The notes below the pieces were generated by a model, which ran no database searches, was not told where the DNA came from, and saw only the letters and a list, made by a program, of their open reading frames with translations. Of a DNA stretch of 17,863 nt, positions 9,200 through 16,085 are shown one piece after another. The translations under genes were made by a program, and so were the position numbers. The stretch is from DATIRA01 sp964553405 (lineage in GTDB: Bacteria > Pseudomonadota > Gammaproteobacteria > Steroidobacterales > Steroidobacteraceae): the NCBI GenBank assembly GCA_964553405.1, contig CAZKLS010000053.1, positions 1 to 17,863 on the forward strand, read 5' to 3'. Position 1 is the first letter of the stretch. Each line of letters opens with the position of its first letter.

Positions 9200-10029
9200 G
9201 GCTCTGCGGTTTCGAGGTCGGGCCGGCGCGGCCGTTCTTCCTGATCGCAGGGCCGTGCGTCGTCGAGAGCGAGGCGCTGGTGCTCGAGATCGCCGGGCGC
9301 ATGCAGGAGCTGACCACCGAGCTCGGCATCCCGTACATTTTCAAGGCCTCTTACGACAAGGCGAACCGCTCCTCGCGGGCCAGTTTCCGCGGTCCGGGAA
9401 TGGACGAAGGGCTGCGGATCCTCGCCGAGGTCAAGCGCCAGCTCGGCCTGCCGCTGCTGACTGACGTGCACGAGGACACGCCGCTCGCCGAGGTCGCGGC
9501 GGTCGTGGACGTGCTGCAGACACCCGCGTTTCTGTGCCGGCAGACCAACTTCATCGTCGGCGTCGCCTCGCAGGGCCGGCCGGTCAACATCAAGAAAGGA
9601 CAGTTCCTGTCGCCCTGGGAGATGAGGAACGTCGTCGACAAGGCCCGCTCCACCGGCAACGAGCAGATCATGGTCTGCGAGCGCGGCTTCAGCTTCGGCT
9701 ACAACAACCTGGTGGCGGACATGCGGTCCCTCGCGGTGATGCGCGACACGGGCTGTCCGGTCGTGTTCGACGCGACGCACTCGGTGCAGCTGCCCGGCGC
9801 CCAGGGCAGCGCGTCGGGCGGGCAGCGCGAGTTCGTGCCGGTACTCGCCCGGGCGGCCGTCGCGGCCGGTGTGTCGGGCCTGTTCATGGAGACGCATCCC
9901 GACCCGGCGAAGGCGCTGTCGGACGGGCCGAATGCCTGGCCGCTCGGTCGGATGCGCTCCTTGCTCACCCTGCTCAAGGAAATTGACGCGGCCGTCAAGT
10001 CGCGGCCCTACGAGGAATCCGAGTTATGA
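9196..10029 (+). CDS. kdsA: 3-deoxy-D-manno-octulosonate 8-phosphate synthase, metal-dependent (Cys) class
   Basis: KdsA condenses phosphoenolpyruvate with arabinose 5-phosphate to Kdo-8-phosphate for the inner core of lipopolysaccharide. It has 277 residues. Visible motifs: FLIAGPCVVES, FKASYDKANRSS (49-60), DVHEDTPL, PVNIKKGQFLSPWEM, CERGFSFGYNNL and SGGQREF. The protein carries Cys21 where the E. coli enzyme has Asn, the mark of the metal-requiring class. The other three ligands sit at H195, E232 and D243, with the same spacing as Cys11/His185/Glu222/Asp233 of the Aquifex aeolicus enzyme. Overall wording resembles Xanthomonas KdsA more than that of E. coli or Pseudomonas. ATG at 9196 overlaps the pyrG stop (ATGA), and its own stop overlaps eno the same way. 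The PEP substrate is the product of the next gene, enolase. Confidence 0.97.
   Translation: MRLCGFEVGPARPFFLIAGPCVVESEALVLEIAGRMQELTTELGIPYIFKASYDKANRSSRASFRGPGMDEGLRILAEVKRQLGLPLLTDVHEDTPLAEVAAVVDVLQTPAFLCRQTNFIVGVASQGRPVNIKKGQFLSPWEMRNVVDKARSTGNEQIMVCERGFSFGYNNLVADMRSLAVMRDTGCPVVFDATHSVQLPGAQGSASGGQREFVPVLARAAVAAGVSGLFMETHPDPAKALSDGPNAWPLGRMRSLLTLLKEIDAAVKSRPYEESEL
10012..10017 (+). promoter_or_regulatory. Ribosome binding site of eno
   Basis: GAGGAA lies 8 nt before the eno ATG, inside the end of kdsA. It is the clearest Shine-Dalgarno site in this run and supports the start at 10026 and independent strong translation of enolase. Confidence 0.6.
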
Positions 10030-11321
10030 GCCGAATCGTGGACATCATCGCGCGGGAAGTCATCGACTCGCGCGGCAATCCGACAGTCGAGGCGGACGTA
10101 CTTCTCGACGGCGGCATCGTCGGCCGGGCGGCCGTGCCCTCCGGGGCATCGACGGGCTCGCGGGAAGCGGTGGAGCTTCGCGACGGCGACCCGTCGCGTT
10201 ACCTCGGGAAAGGCGTCACCCGGGCCGTCGCGAACGCGAACGGTGAGATCCGGACCGCGCTGCGCGGTCTCGACGTGCGCGACCAGGCGGCGCTGGATCA
10301 GCGGATGATCGAGCTCGACGGGACCGAGACGAAGTCCCGGCTGGGCGCGAACGCGATTCTCGCTGTCTCGCTGGCCGCGGCCCATGCGGCGGCCCGGCTG
10401 GCAGGCGAGGGTCTGTACCGCAGGCTCGGTGGCTCCGCGCCGATGACGATGCCGGTGCCGATGATGAACATCGTCAACGGCGGCGCGCACGCCGACAACA
10501 GCGTCGACATCCAGGAATTCATGATCCTGCCGGTCGGCGCGCCGACCTTCTCCGAAGCGCTGCGCTACGGCGCGGAGATCTTCCACACGCTGAAGAAGGT
10601 GCTGCACGAGCGCGGGCTCGCGACGGCCGTCGGAGACGAGGGTGGTTTCGCGCCGAACCTGCCGTCGAACGAGTCGGCGCTCGAGACGATCCTCGAGGCG
10701 ATCGAGCGCGCCGGCTACAAGGCCGGCCGCGAGATCTATCTCGGCCTCGACGTCGCGAGCACCGAGTTCTTCGAGGACGGGATCTACGCGCTGGAGTCGG
10801 AGGGGCGGAAGTTCACGGCGGCCCAGTTCGCGGACTACCTCGAGGGCCTGGTGAGCCGCTACCCGATCGTGACGATAGAGGATGGCATGGCCGAGGCCGA
10901 CTGGGACGGCTGGGCGATCCTGACCGAGCGCCTCGGTCGCAAGGTCCAGCTGGTGGGCGACGACCTGTTCGTCACGAACACGCGCATCCTGCAACAAGGC
11001 ATCGATCGCGGAATCGCCAACGCGATCCTGATCAAGCCGAACCAGATCGGGACGCTCACCGAGACGCTGGCCGCAATCGATCTGGCCACGAGCTCCGGCT
11101 ACGCGTCGGTGGTCTCGCACCGTTCCGGCGAGACCGAGGACAGCACGATCGCCGACATCGCGGTCGCAACGACCGCGTCGCAGATCAAGACCGGCTCGCT
11201 GTGCCGCTCCGATCGCGTCGCGAAGTACAACCAGTTGCTGCGGATCGAGGCCGAACTCGGCCGGAACGCCGCTTACGCGGGCCGGGACGCTTTCCCGGTG
11301 CCGCTGCCCGGCGGCGGCTGA
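10026..11321 (+). CDS. eno: Enolase (phosphopyruvate hydratase)
   Basis: Enolase interconverts 2-phosphoglycerate and phosphoenolpyruvate in glycolysis; in many proteobacteria it is also a degradosome partner of RNase E. It is 431 residues (E. coli 432). The N-terminal domain has REVIDSRGNPTVEADV and PSGASTGSREAVELRDGD. The barrel has VPMMNIVNGGAHADNSVDIQ, VGDEGGFAPNLPSN, the metal ligands in DVASTEFF, SIEDG-type TIEDGMAEADWDG and VGDDLFVTN, the catalytic lysine K337 in LIKPNQIG, and SHRSGETEDSTIADIAV. ATG at 10026 lies in an ATGA overlap with kdsA and has a good ribosome site. A 52-bp gap with a weak -10 separates it from ftsB. The pyrG-kdsA-eno-ftsB order is widespread in gammaproteobacteria. 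Confidence 0.98.
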   Translation: MSRIVDIIAREVIDSRGNPTVEADVLLDGGIVGRAAVPSGASTGSREAVELRDGDPSRYLGKGVTRAVANANGEIRTALRGLDVRDQAALDQRMIELDGTETKSRLGANAILAVSLAAAHAAARLAGEGLYRRLGGSAPMTMPVPMMNIVNGGAHADNSVDIQEFMILPVGAPTFSEALRYGAEIFHTLKKVLHERGLATAVGDEGGFAPNLPSNESALETILEAIERAGYKAGREIYLGLDVASTEFFEDGIYALESEGRKFTAAQFADYLEGLVSRYPIVTIEDGMAEADWDGWAILTERLGRKVQLVGDDLFVTNTRILQQGIDRGIANAILIKPNQIGTLTETLAAIDLATSSGYASVVSHRSGETEDSTIADIAVATTASQIKTGSLCRSDRVAKYNQLLRIEAELGRNAAYAGRDAFPVPLPGGG

Positions 11322-11355
11322 ACATGCGGCTCGCGAACCCGCCGGCGCGGCGTTC

Positions 11356-11364
11356 TGCTATTCT
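11356..11364 (+). promoter_or_regulatory. Possible extended -10 promoter of ftsB
   Basis: TG-C-TATTCT resembles an extended -10 element. A start site 7 nt downstream falls at about 11371, three bases before the ftsB ATG, and no ribosome site lies between. No -35 was recognised. If real, ftsB could be read from a nearly leaderless transcript in addition to the upstream operon. Confidence 0.25.
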
Positions 11365-11373
11365 CCCGCTCCC

Positions 11374-11712
11374 ATGATCATCCGGATCGTGGGCGCCCTG
11401 CTGCTCGCCGCCGTACTCGCATTGCAGTACCGGCTCTGGCTGTCCGGCGACGGCATGCGCGAGGTCTGGCGCCTCGGCGGCGCGATCGAGGCTCAGCAGG
11501 CGGAAAACGACCGGTTGCGGGAGCGCAATCGCACGCTCGCCGCCGAGGTCCGCGACCTGAAGGAAGGGCGGGCCGCCGTCGAGGAGCGCGCTCGCACGGA
11601 CCTCGGCATGATCGGTGTGAACGAGACGTTCTTCCAGGTCGTTCCGTCCGACCCGTCCGGGAATCGCGGAACCGCGCCCCAGCAACGGACCGCTCAGGCC
11701 GACGCGGGATGA
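11374..11712 (+). CDS. ftsB: Cell division protein FtsB
   Basis: FtsB is a bitopic inner-membrane protein that joins FtsL and FtsQ in the divisome and helps activate septal peptidoglycan synthesis. It is 112 residues (E. coli 103). A short cytoplasmic start leads into a single membrane segment at about residues 5-19, then the conserved LQYRLWLSGDG junction. A periplasmic coiled coil follows at about 34-64 (QQAENDRLRERNRTL..EVRDLKEG). The EERAR..LGMIGVNETFFQVV block (70-89) resembles [21 protein letters not shown] of E. coli. The last about 22 residues are hydrophilic and probably disordered. The ATG at 11374 fits the family; there is no clear ribosome site. The stop overlaps the ispD start by ATGA, the usual ftsB-ispD arrangement. 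Confidence 0.95.
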   Translation: MIIRIVGALLLAAVLALQYRLWLSGDGMREVWRLGGAIEAQQAENDRLRERNRTLAAEVRDLKEGRAAVEERARTDLGMIGVNETFFQVVPSDPSGNRGTAPQQRTAQADAG

Positions 11713-12416
11713 GCCCGCGCGCCCGACGCTGGGCGGTCGTGCCCGCGGCCGGCCGCGGCGAGCGTTTCGGCGGTTCGAGCCCGAAGCAGTACGCAGCGAT
11801 CGACGGCCGGGCGATGCTGTCGTGGACGCTGCAGGCGTTGCTCGCGGAACCATCGATCGCGGGCGTCATGGTCGCCGTCGCAGAGACGGATCGTCGCTGG
11901 TACCGGCTCGCCGAGTCCCGTGACCCGCGGGTCGGCTGCTGCCTGGGTGGGGCCACCCGCGCCGAGTCCGTGGCGCTTGCGCTCCAGGCGCTCGGCCCGC
12001 TGGCGTCCGGCCAGGACTGGGTGCTGGTGCACGATGCCGCCAGACCCTGCCTGGCGCGAGAGGACCTTCGCGCGCTGCTGCGGGCCGTCGGGAGCGACCC
12101 GGTCGGTGGGCTGCTGGCTCATCCGGCGAGCGACACGCTGAAACGGGCGGACGGGCAGGGCCGCGCAGAGGGAACGCTGGCACGGGAAGGCATCTGGCGG
12201 GCCCAGACTCCGCAGGCTTTCCGTTACGGGCTGTTGTGCCGCGCGCTGGCGCTGTGTCGTGATCGCGAGCGCGTCGTCACCGACGAGGCCTCGGCGATCG
12301 AGGCGCTGGGCCTTCGCCCGCTGCTGGTGCGCGGTCGCGCCGACAATCTCAAGGTCACGAGCCGCGAGGATCTGGTGATCGCCGAGGCCGTGTTGCGTTC
12401 CAGGAGCCGCCGGTGA
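11709..12416 (+). CDS. ispD: 2-C-methyl-D-erythritol 4-phosphate cytidylyltransferase
   Basis: IspD couples CTP to 2-C-methyl-D-erythritol 4-phosphate in the MEP route to isoprenoid precursors. It is 235 residues, the normal size. The nucleotide-binding start WAVVPAAGRGERFGGSSPKQY (8-28) includes the loop lysine K26. Further motifs are VLVHDAARPCL, the RAQTPQAF substrate motif, VTDEASAIEALG and NLKVTSREDLVIAE at the end. ATG at 11709 lies in an ATGA overlap with ftsB. The stop overlaps the GTG of ispF, so the two MEP enzymes are separate proteins with probable coupled translation, unlike the fused IspDF of alphaproteobacteria. Confidence 0.97.
   Translation: MSPRARRWAVVPAAGRGERFGGSSPKQYAAIDGRAMLSWTLQALLAEPSIAGVMVAVAETDRRWYRLAESRDPRVGCCLGGATRAESVALALQALGPLASGQDWVLVHDAARPCLAREDLRALLRAVGSDPVGGLLAHPASDTLKRADGQGRAEGTLAREGIWRAQTPQAFRYGLLCRALALCRDRERVVTDEASAIEALGLRPLLVRGRADNLKVTSREDLVIAEAVLRSRSRR
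12402..12406 (+). promoter_or_regulatory. Ribosome binding site of ispF
   Basis: AGGAG lies 6 nt before the GTG at 12413, inside the end of ispD. It decides in favour of that GTG as the start, which also gives the family N-terminus MRIGCGLDIHAF. Confidence 0.6.
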
Positions 12417-12895
12417 GGATTGGCTGCGGTCTCGACATCCACGCCTTCGGGCCTGGCGACCACGTTGTGCTCGGTGGCGTGCGCATCGCGCACGAGCGTG
12501 GCGTGCTCGCGCACTCCGACGGCGACGTGGTGCTGCACGCGCTGTGCGACGCACTGCTCGGCGCGATGGGTCAGGGCGACATCGGTCTGCATTTTCCGGA
12601 TACGGATCCGCGCTGGAAGAACGCCGATAGTCGCGTATTCCTGCGCCACTGCGCGAGCCTGCTCGTCGCGCAGCGCTGGCGGCTGGTCAACGCGGACCTG
12701 ACCGTGCTCGCGGAGGTTCCGCGACTCGGCGGGCATCGCGACGCGATGCGCACCAACATTGCCGCCGACCTGCGGGTCGAGCCGGCGCGAATCAACGTCA
12801 AGGCGACGACCTGCGAGCGGCTCGGTGCGATCGGTCGTGCGGAAGGCCTCGCCTGCCAGGCGGTCGTCCTGCTCGAGCCGGATCGGCCGGACTGA
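12413..12895 (+). CDS. ispF: 2-C-methyl-D-erythritol 2,4-cyclodiphosphate synthase
   Basis: IspF cyclises the CDP-ME 2-phosphate to MEcPP with release of CMP in the MEP pathway; the family is a homotrimer. It is 160 residues, as usual. The zinc ligands are visible: D8 and H10 in GLDIHAF and H42 in DVVLHALCDALLGA. HSDGDV (34-39), GDIGLHFPDTDPRWK and the CDP-binding NVKATTCERLGAIGRAEGL follow. The start is GTG at 12413 in a GTGA overlap with ispD, backed by a well-placed ribosome site. A 14-nt gap separates it from truD, so the operon continues. Confidence 0.97.
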   Translation: MRIGCGLDIHAFGPGDHVVLGGVRIAHERGVLAHSDGDVVLHALCDALLGAMGQGDIGLHFPDTDPRWKNADSRVFLRHCASLLVAQRWRLVNADLTVLAEVPRLGGHRDAMRTNIAADLRVEPARINVKATTCERLGAIGRAEGLACQAVVLLEPDRPD

Positions 12896-12897
12896 GC

Positions 12898-12902
12898 GAG
12901 GG
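12898..12902 (+). promoter_or_regulatory. Ribosome binding site of truD
   Basis: GAGGG lies 7 nt before TTG 12910. It supports this TTG as the start, although no family alignment at the very N-terminus is decisive. Confidence 0.5.
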
Positions 12903-12909
12903 CGGCAGC

Positions 12910-13995
12910 TTGGGGCCGACTGAGATCCCCGGGGAGCGCGTCGCGGCCTGCGTCGCGGACGCGCCCGCGGCGTACGGGCCAGCGCCGCTGCAGGCCGCGC
13001 TCCGTGCGCAGCCCGAGGACTTCCGCGTCGAGGAACTGCTCGGCTTCGATCCCGACGGCGAAGGCGATCACGTGCTGCTGCGCGTGGAGAAGCGGGCCGC
13101 GAACACGCGCTGGGTCGCCGGGCAGCTGGCCGCCGCGGCGGGCGTTGCCGTGCGCGAAGTGGGGTATTCGGGCCTGAAGGATCGTCACGCCGTGACCGTG
13201 CAACACTTCACCGTGCCTGTCGCGCGCGGTGCCTCCATCGAGGACTGGTCAGGCCGGCATGGGGAGGGATTCCGGGTGCTCGACGCGGAGCGGCACCGTC
13301 GCAAGCTTCGCCCGGGCTCGCACCGGGCCAATCGCTTCCGGATCCTGCTGCGCGACCCGCGCGGGGATTTCACGGCGTTCGAGGCCCGGCTCGGCCAGGT
13401 TGCGCAACGGGGCGTACCCAATTACTTCGGCCCGCAGCGGTTCGGACGTCGCGGCGCGAACCTCGAGCAGGCCCGGCGCTGGGCGGAGGCCGCTCGCGCG
13501 CCACGAGGGCGCGGGGAACGCGGCTTCGCGCTGACCGCCGCGCGTTCGTGGCTCTTCAATCGCGTGCTGGCCGAGCGCGTGAGCCGCGGCGACTGGTCGG
13601 GCATCCTCGCCGGTGAGGCGGTGATCCTCGAGGGCAGCCGGAGTTTCTTCCAGGCGTCGTCCGACGACCCGCAGCTGCGGGAGCGCTGCGAGCGCATGGA
13701 CCTGCACCCGAGCGGGCCGCTCTGGGGTCGCGGCGAGCTGCCGAGTGCGGACGAGGCCCGCGCGCTGGAGTTGCGCGTGCTCGAGGACGAGCAGCCGCTG
13801 CGGCGATTGCTGGAGGGCGAAGGCCTCGAGCAGGAACGGCGCAGCCTTCGCCTGCCGGTACGGGCGCTGGGCTGCACCGCCGAGAGCGAGGGGCTGCGAC
13901 TCGACTTCGAGCTTGCGCGGGGCGCATTCGCGACCGCCGTGCTGCACGAGTTCGTGCTCGGCGCCTGGGGCCTGGATGCGGACGGAAGCGGCTGA
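12910..13995 (+). CDS. truD: tRNA pseudouridine(13) synthase
   Basis: TruD isomerises uridine 13 of certain tRNAs to pseudouridine. It is 361 residues (E. coli 349). Family landmarks: QPEDFRVEELLGFDPDGEGDH (34-54), NTRWVAGQLA, the catalytic aspartate D91 in GYSGLKDRHAVTVQHF, RHRRKLRPGSHRANRF, GVPNYFGPQRFGRRGANL and the TRUD insertion domain. It ends with LARGAFATAVLHEFV. The TTG start at 12910 has a good ribosome site and adds about 11 residues ahead of the E. coli N-terminus; no ATG or GTG gives a better one. The stop codon is one base from the stop of the oppositely oriented smr gene, leaving no room for a terminator outside coding sequence. It is the last gene of the accA-truD run. Confidence 0.96.
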   Translation: MGPTEIPGERVAACVADAPAAYGPAPLQAALRAQPEDFRVEELLGFDPDGEGDHVLLRVEKRAANTRWVAGQLAAAAGVAVREVGYSGLKDRHAVTVQHFTVPVARGASIEDWSGRHGEGFRVLDAERHRRKLRPGSHRANRFRILLRDPRGDFTAFEARLGQVAQRGVPNYFGPQRFGRRGANLEQARRWAEAARAPRGRGERGFALTAARSWLFNRVLAERVSRGDWSGILAGEAVILEGSRSFFQASSDDPQLRERCERMDLHPSGPLWGRGELPSADEARALELRVLEDEQPLRRLLEGEGLEQERRSLRLPVRALGCTAESEGLRLDFELARGAFATAVLHEFVLGAWGLDADGSG

Positions 13996-13996
13996 G

Positions 13997-14545
13997 TCAG
14001 GTACTGCGGCGATCGTAACGCCGGGCGCGCCCGAGCAGCACGTACACCGCGCCGGTGCCTCCGTCTACCGGCCGTGCGGTGGCGAACGCCGCGACGTCCT
14101 GCATGCGCTGCAGCCAGTGGTTGACGACGTGCTTGAGCACCGGGCCCCGAGGCCCCGAGCGCAGGCCCTTGCCGTGCACCACCCGTACGCAGCGCAGCCT
14201 GCGATCCATCGAGGCGCCGATGAACTCGCGCAGCGCCTCGTGGGCTGCATGCCGCCCGAGCCCGTGCAGGTCGATCTCGTCCTCGACCGTGAACTGGCCG
14301 CGGCGCAGCCGGCGCAGCACGTCTTCGCGCAGGCCCGGTCGCCGGAATATCAGCTCCTCGCCGGTGTCGAGCACCGCCGGATCTGCCGGCGGCTGCAGGC
14401 TCTCACGCAACACGGCCTGCTCGTCCAGCCGACGGAAACGCGCCTCGGCGGGCGGTTTCGGCGCTTCCGGATGGTTTTCGCGCGTTCGCAGCGGACGAAC
14501 GTCGCTCATCGCCTCGCGGAAAGCGTGCTCGTCGTCATCGGACAT
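13997..14545 (-). CDS. smrA: Smr-domain protein, SmrA-like endonuclease candidate
   Basis: This 182-residue soluble protein has an N-terminal segment typical of the stand-alone SmrA group (DDDEHAFREAMSDVRPL, as in the DDKSLFLDAM start of E. coli YdaL) and a C-terminal Smr domain from about residue 86. Smr signatures are DLHG (92-95), VVHGKG (122-127) and the closing GGTGAVYVLL (162-171). Isolated Smr domains of this group are reported to nick DNA; related Smr domains act in mRNA cleavage at stalled ribosomes, so the substrate here is open. The ATG at 14545 is preferred over the one at 14554: it matches the family start and has GGAG 9 nt upstream, while the earlier ATG directly abuts that site. 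The gene is reversed between truD and surE, with a divergent promoter shared with surE. Confidence 0.9.
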   Translation of the reverse strand: MSDDDEHAFREAMSDVRPLRTRENHPEAPKPPAEARFRRLDEQAVLRESLQPPADPAVLDTGEELIFRRPGLREDVLRRLRRGQFTVEDEIDLHGLGRHAAHEALREFIGASMDRRLRCVRVVHGKGLRSGPRGPVLKHVVNHWLQRMQDVAAFATARPVDGGTGAVYVLLGRARRYDRRST

Positions 14546-14568
14546 AAGCCTCATCTCCGGGTATTCGC

Positions 14569-14598
14569 TTACGACCCCCAGCTCGATTCCAGTATAGT
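14569..14598 (+). promoter_or_regulatory. Putative surE promoter
   Basis: TATAGT (14593-14598, 5/6 match to the -10) has a weak TTACGA (3/6) 18 bp upstream. The start near 14605 leaves a 56-nt leader to the TTG of surE, containing a small hairpin (CCCCG 14620-14624 with CGGGG 14631-14635). Because smr breaks the truD-surE linkage, surE-pcm-yqaA needs its own promoter, and this is the best candidate. Confidence 0.45.
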
Positions 14599-14618
14599 TG
14601 CGCCGCCTTCGCCGCCAA
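14591..14618 (-). promoter_or_regulatory. Putative smr promoter (minus strand)
   Basis: On the minus strand TTGGCG (14618-14613, 4/6) is followed after 16 bp by TATACT (14596-14591, 5/6). The start would be near 14584, giving a leader of about 40 nt. Its -10 overlaps the plus-strand -10 of surE in the sequence AGTATAGT. Confidence 0.45.
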
Positions 14619-14660
14619 GCCCCGGCCGCGCGGGGTCATGGAGCCGGCACAGGTCTGCAA

Positions 14661-15413
14661 TTGAGAATTCTGGTCAGCAACGACGACGGCTATCGGGCCG
14701 AGGGCCTGCAGGCCATGGTGGCTGCGCTCGAACCGCTCGCGCAGTTGACCGTGGTCGCCCCCGACCGCAACCGCAGCGGTGCGAGCAATTCGCTGACGCT
14801 GGACGTGCCCTTGCGCGTGTTCAGCTATGGCGAGCGCATGTACTACGTGAACGGCACGCCGACGGATTGCGTGCACCTGGCCATCTCCGGGCTGTTCGAC
14901 TTCGACCATGACATGGTCGTCTCCGGGATCAACGACGGTGCCAATCTCGGGGACGACGTGCTGTACTCCGGTACGGTTGCGGCGGCCGTCGAGGGCCGCT
15001 TCCTGGGCCTGCCGACGATGGCGGTCTCGCTGGTGACGCGCAACGGCGGCCATTTCGCGACCGCGGCCCGGGTGGCGAGCGAGCTGGTGATGAGGCTGTC
15101 CCGCTCTCCTCTGCACAGTTCGATGATCCTGAACGTCAATGTGCCGGACGTTCCCTATGAGCAGCTGCGCGGGATGCGCGTCACGCGACTGGGGCACCGC
15201 CACCGCTCGGAGGCGGTCATCGCCGCGAAGGATCCCCGCGGCCGGCCCGTGTACTGGATCGGGCCGGCAGGGGAGGGCGCCGATGCCGGCGAGGGCACGG
15301 ACTTCCACGCCGTCGCCGATGGCTGCGTATCGATCACGCCGCTGCAGGTGGACCTCACCCGGCACTCCGCGCTCGCCGATCTCGACGAGTGGCTCCGCGG
15401 ACGCGGGAACTGA
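14661..15413 (+). CDS. surE: 5'/3'-nucleotidase SurE
   Basis: SurE is a divalent-metal phosphatase of nucleoside 5'- and 3'-monophosphates (and exopolyphosphate in E. coli), linked to survival in stationary phase. It is 250 residues (E. coli 253). The start MRILVSNDDGY carries metal ligands D8 and D9. APDRNRSGASNSLTL (33-47), GTPTDCVHLA, VSGINDGANLGDDVLYSGTVAAA and NVNVPDVPYEQLRG follow; DPRGRPVYWIGP and GTDFHAVADG..SITPLQVDLT close the fold. TTG at 14661 gives exactly the family N-terminus, and AGG lies 7 nt upstream. A longer in-frame reading from 14598 would add residues absent from the family. First gene of surE-pcm-yqaA-like. Confidence 0.96.
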   Translation: MRILVSNDDGYRAEGLQAMVAALEPLAQLTVVAPDRNRSGASNSLTLDVPLRVFSYGERMYYVNGTPTDCVHLAISGLFDFDHDMVVSGINDGANLGDDVLYSGTVAAAVEGRFLGLPTMAVSLVTRNGGHFATAARVASELVMRLSRSPLHSSMILNVNVPDVPYEQLRGMRVTRLGHRHRSEAVIAAKDPRGRPVYWIGPAGEGADAGEGTDFHAVADGCVSITPLQVDLTRHSALADLDEWLRGRGN

Positions 15414-15452
15414 GCGCGGCACGTGGGCGATCGGCGGCACACGGGCATCGGC

Positions 15453-16085
15453 ATGACTTCCGCGCGCACCCGCGAGCGGCTGGTGGCGAGGCTGCGTGAG
15501 CAGGGCATCACCGATCCCCGCGTGCTCGACCGGATCCGCAGCGTGCCGCGCCACCTGTTCGTGGACGAGGCGCTCGCGAGCCGCGCGTACGAAGACACCG
15601 CCCTGCCGATCGGGCATGGGCAGACGATATCGCAGCCGTACATCGTCGCGCGGATGACCGAGGCGCTGATCGAGGAGACCGCGCCGCGGAAAGTCCTCGA
15701 GGTCGGCACCGGCTGCGGCTACCAGGCTGCCGTGCTCGCGCCGCTGGTGGTGTCGGTCTACAGCGTCGAGCGGATCGCCGCGCTTCAGCAGCGGGCCCGC
15801 CAGGTGCTGCGCGAGCTGCGCCTTCGCAACGTGCACATGAAGCACGGCGACGGCTTCGACGGCTGGGCCGCCTATGCGCCGTTCGACGGCATCATCGTCG
15901 CGGCGGCCGCGCATGCGGTGCCTGAGGTACTGATCGAGCAGCTCGGGCACGGCGGACGCCTGATCATCCCGGTCGGCCCGGATCGCGAGCAGAAGCTCAT
16001 GCGCATCACCCGGCGTGGCGAAATGCTGGAGCGCGAGGACCTCGGCCCGGTCACGTTCGTCCCGATGCTGCAGGGGCTGAGCTGA
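15453..16085 (+). CDS. pcm: Protein-L-isoaspartate O-methyltransferase
   Basis: Pcm methylates L-isoaspartyl residues that form in ageing proteins, using S-adenosylmethionine, as the first step of repair. It is 210 residues (E. coli 208). Motifs: VPRHLFVDEAL, LPIGHGQTISQPYIVARMTE, the AdoMet motif I VLEVGTGCGYQAAVLA (about 80-95), VYSVERIAALQQRA, KHGDGFDGWAAYAPFDGIIV, and GGRLIIPVG near the end. The ATG at 15453 aligns with the E. coli start (MTSARTRERL against MVSRRVQALL). A GTG at 15423 would add ten residues and sit only 9 nt after surE; neither has a clear ribosome site, so the start is the uncertain part. The stop overlaps the next gene by one base (TGATG). The surE-pcm pairing is classical. 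Confidence 0.95.
   Translation: MTSARTRERLVARLREQGITDPRVLDRIRSVPRHLFVDEALASRAYEDTALPIGHGQTISQPYIVARMTEALIEETAPRKVLEVGTGCGYQAAVLAPLVVSVYSVERIAALQQRARQVLRELRLRNVHMKHGDGFDGWAAYAPFDGIIVAAAAHAVPEVLIEQLGHGGRLIIPVGPDREQKLMRITRRGEMLEREDLGPVTFVPMLQGLS

Noticed and set aside
14535..15950. A 471-codon minus-strand frame opposite surE and pcm
   Set aside because: No domain or motif is recognisable, and both plus-strand genes are intact and conserved. Treated as a coding shadow.
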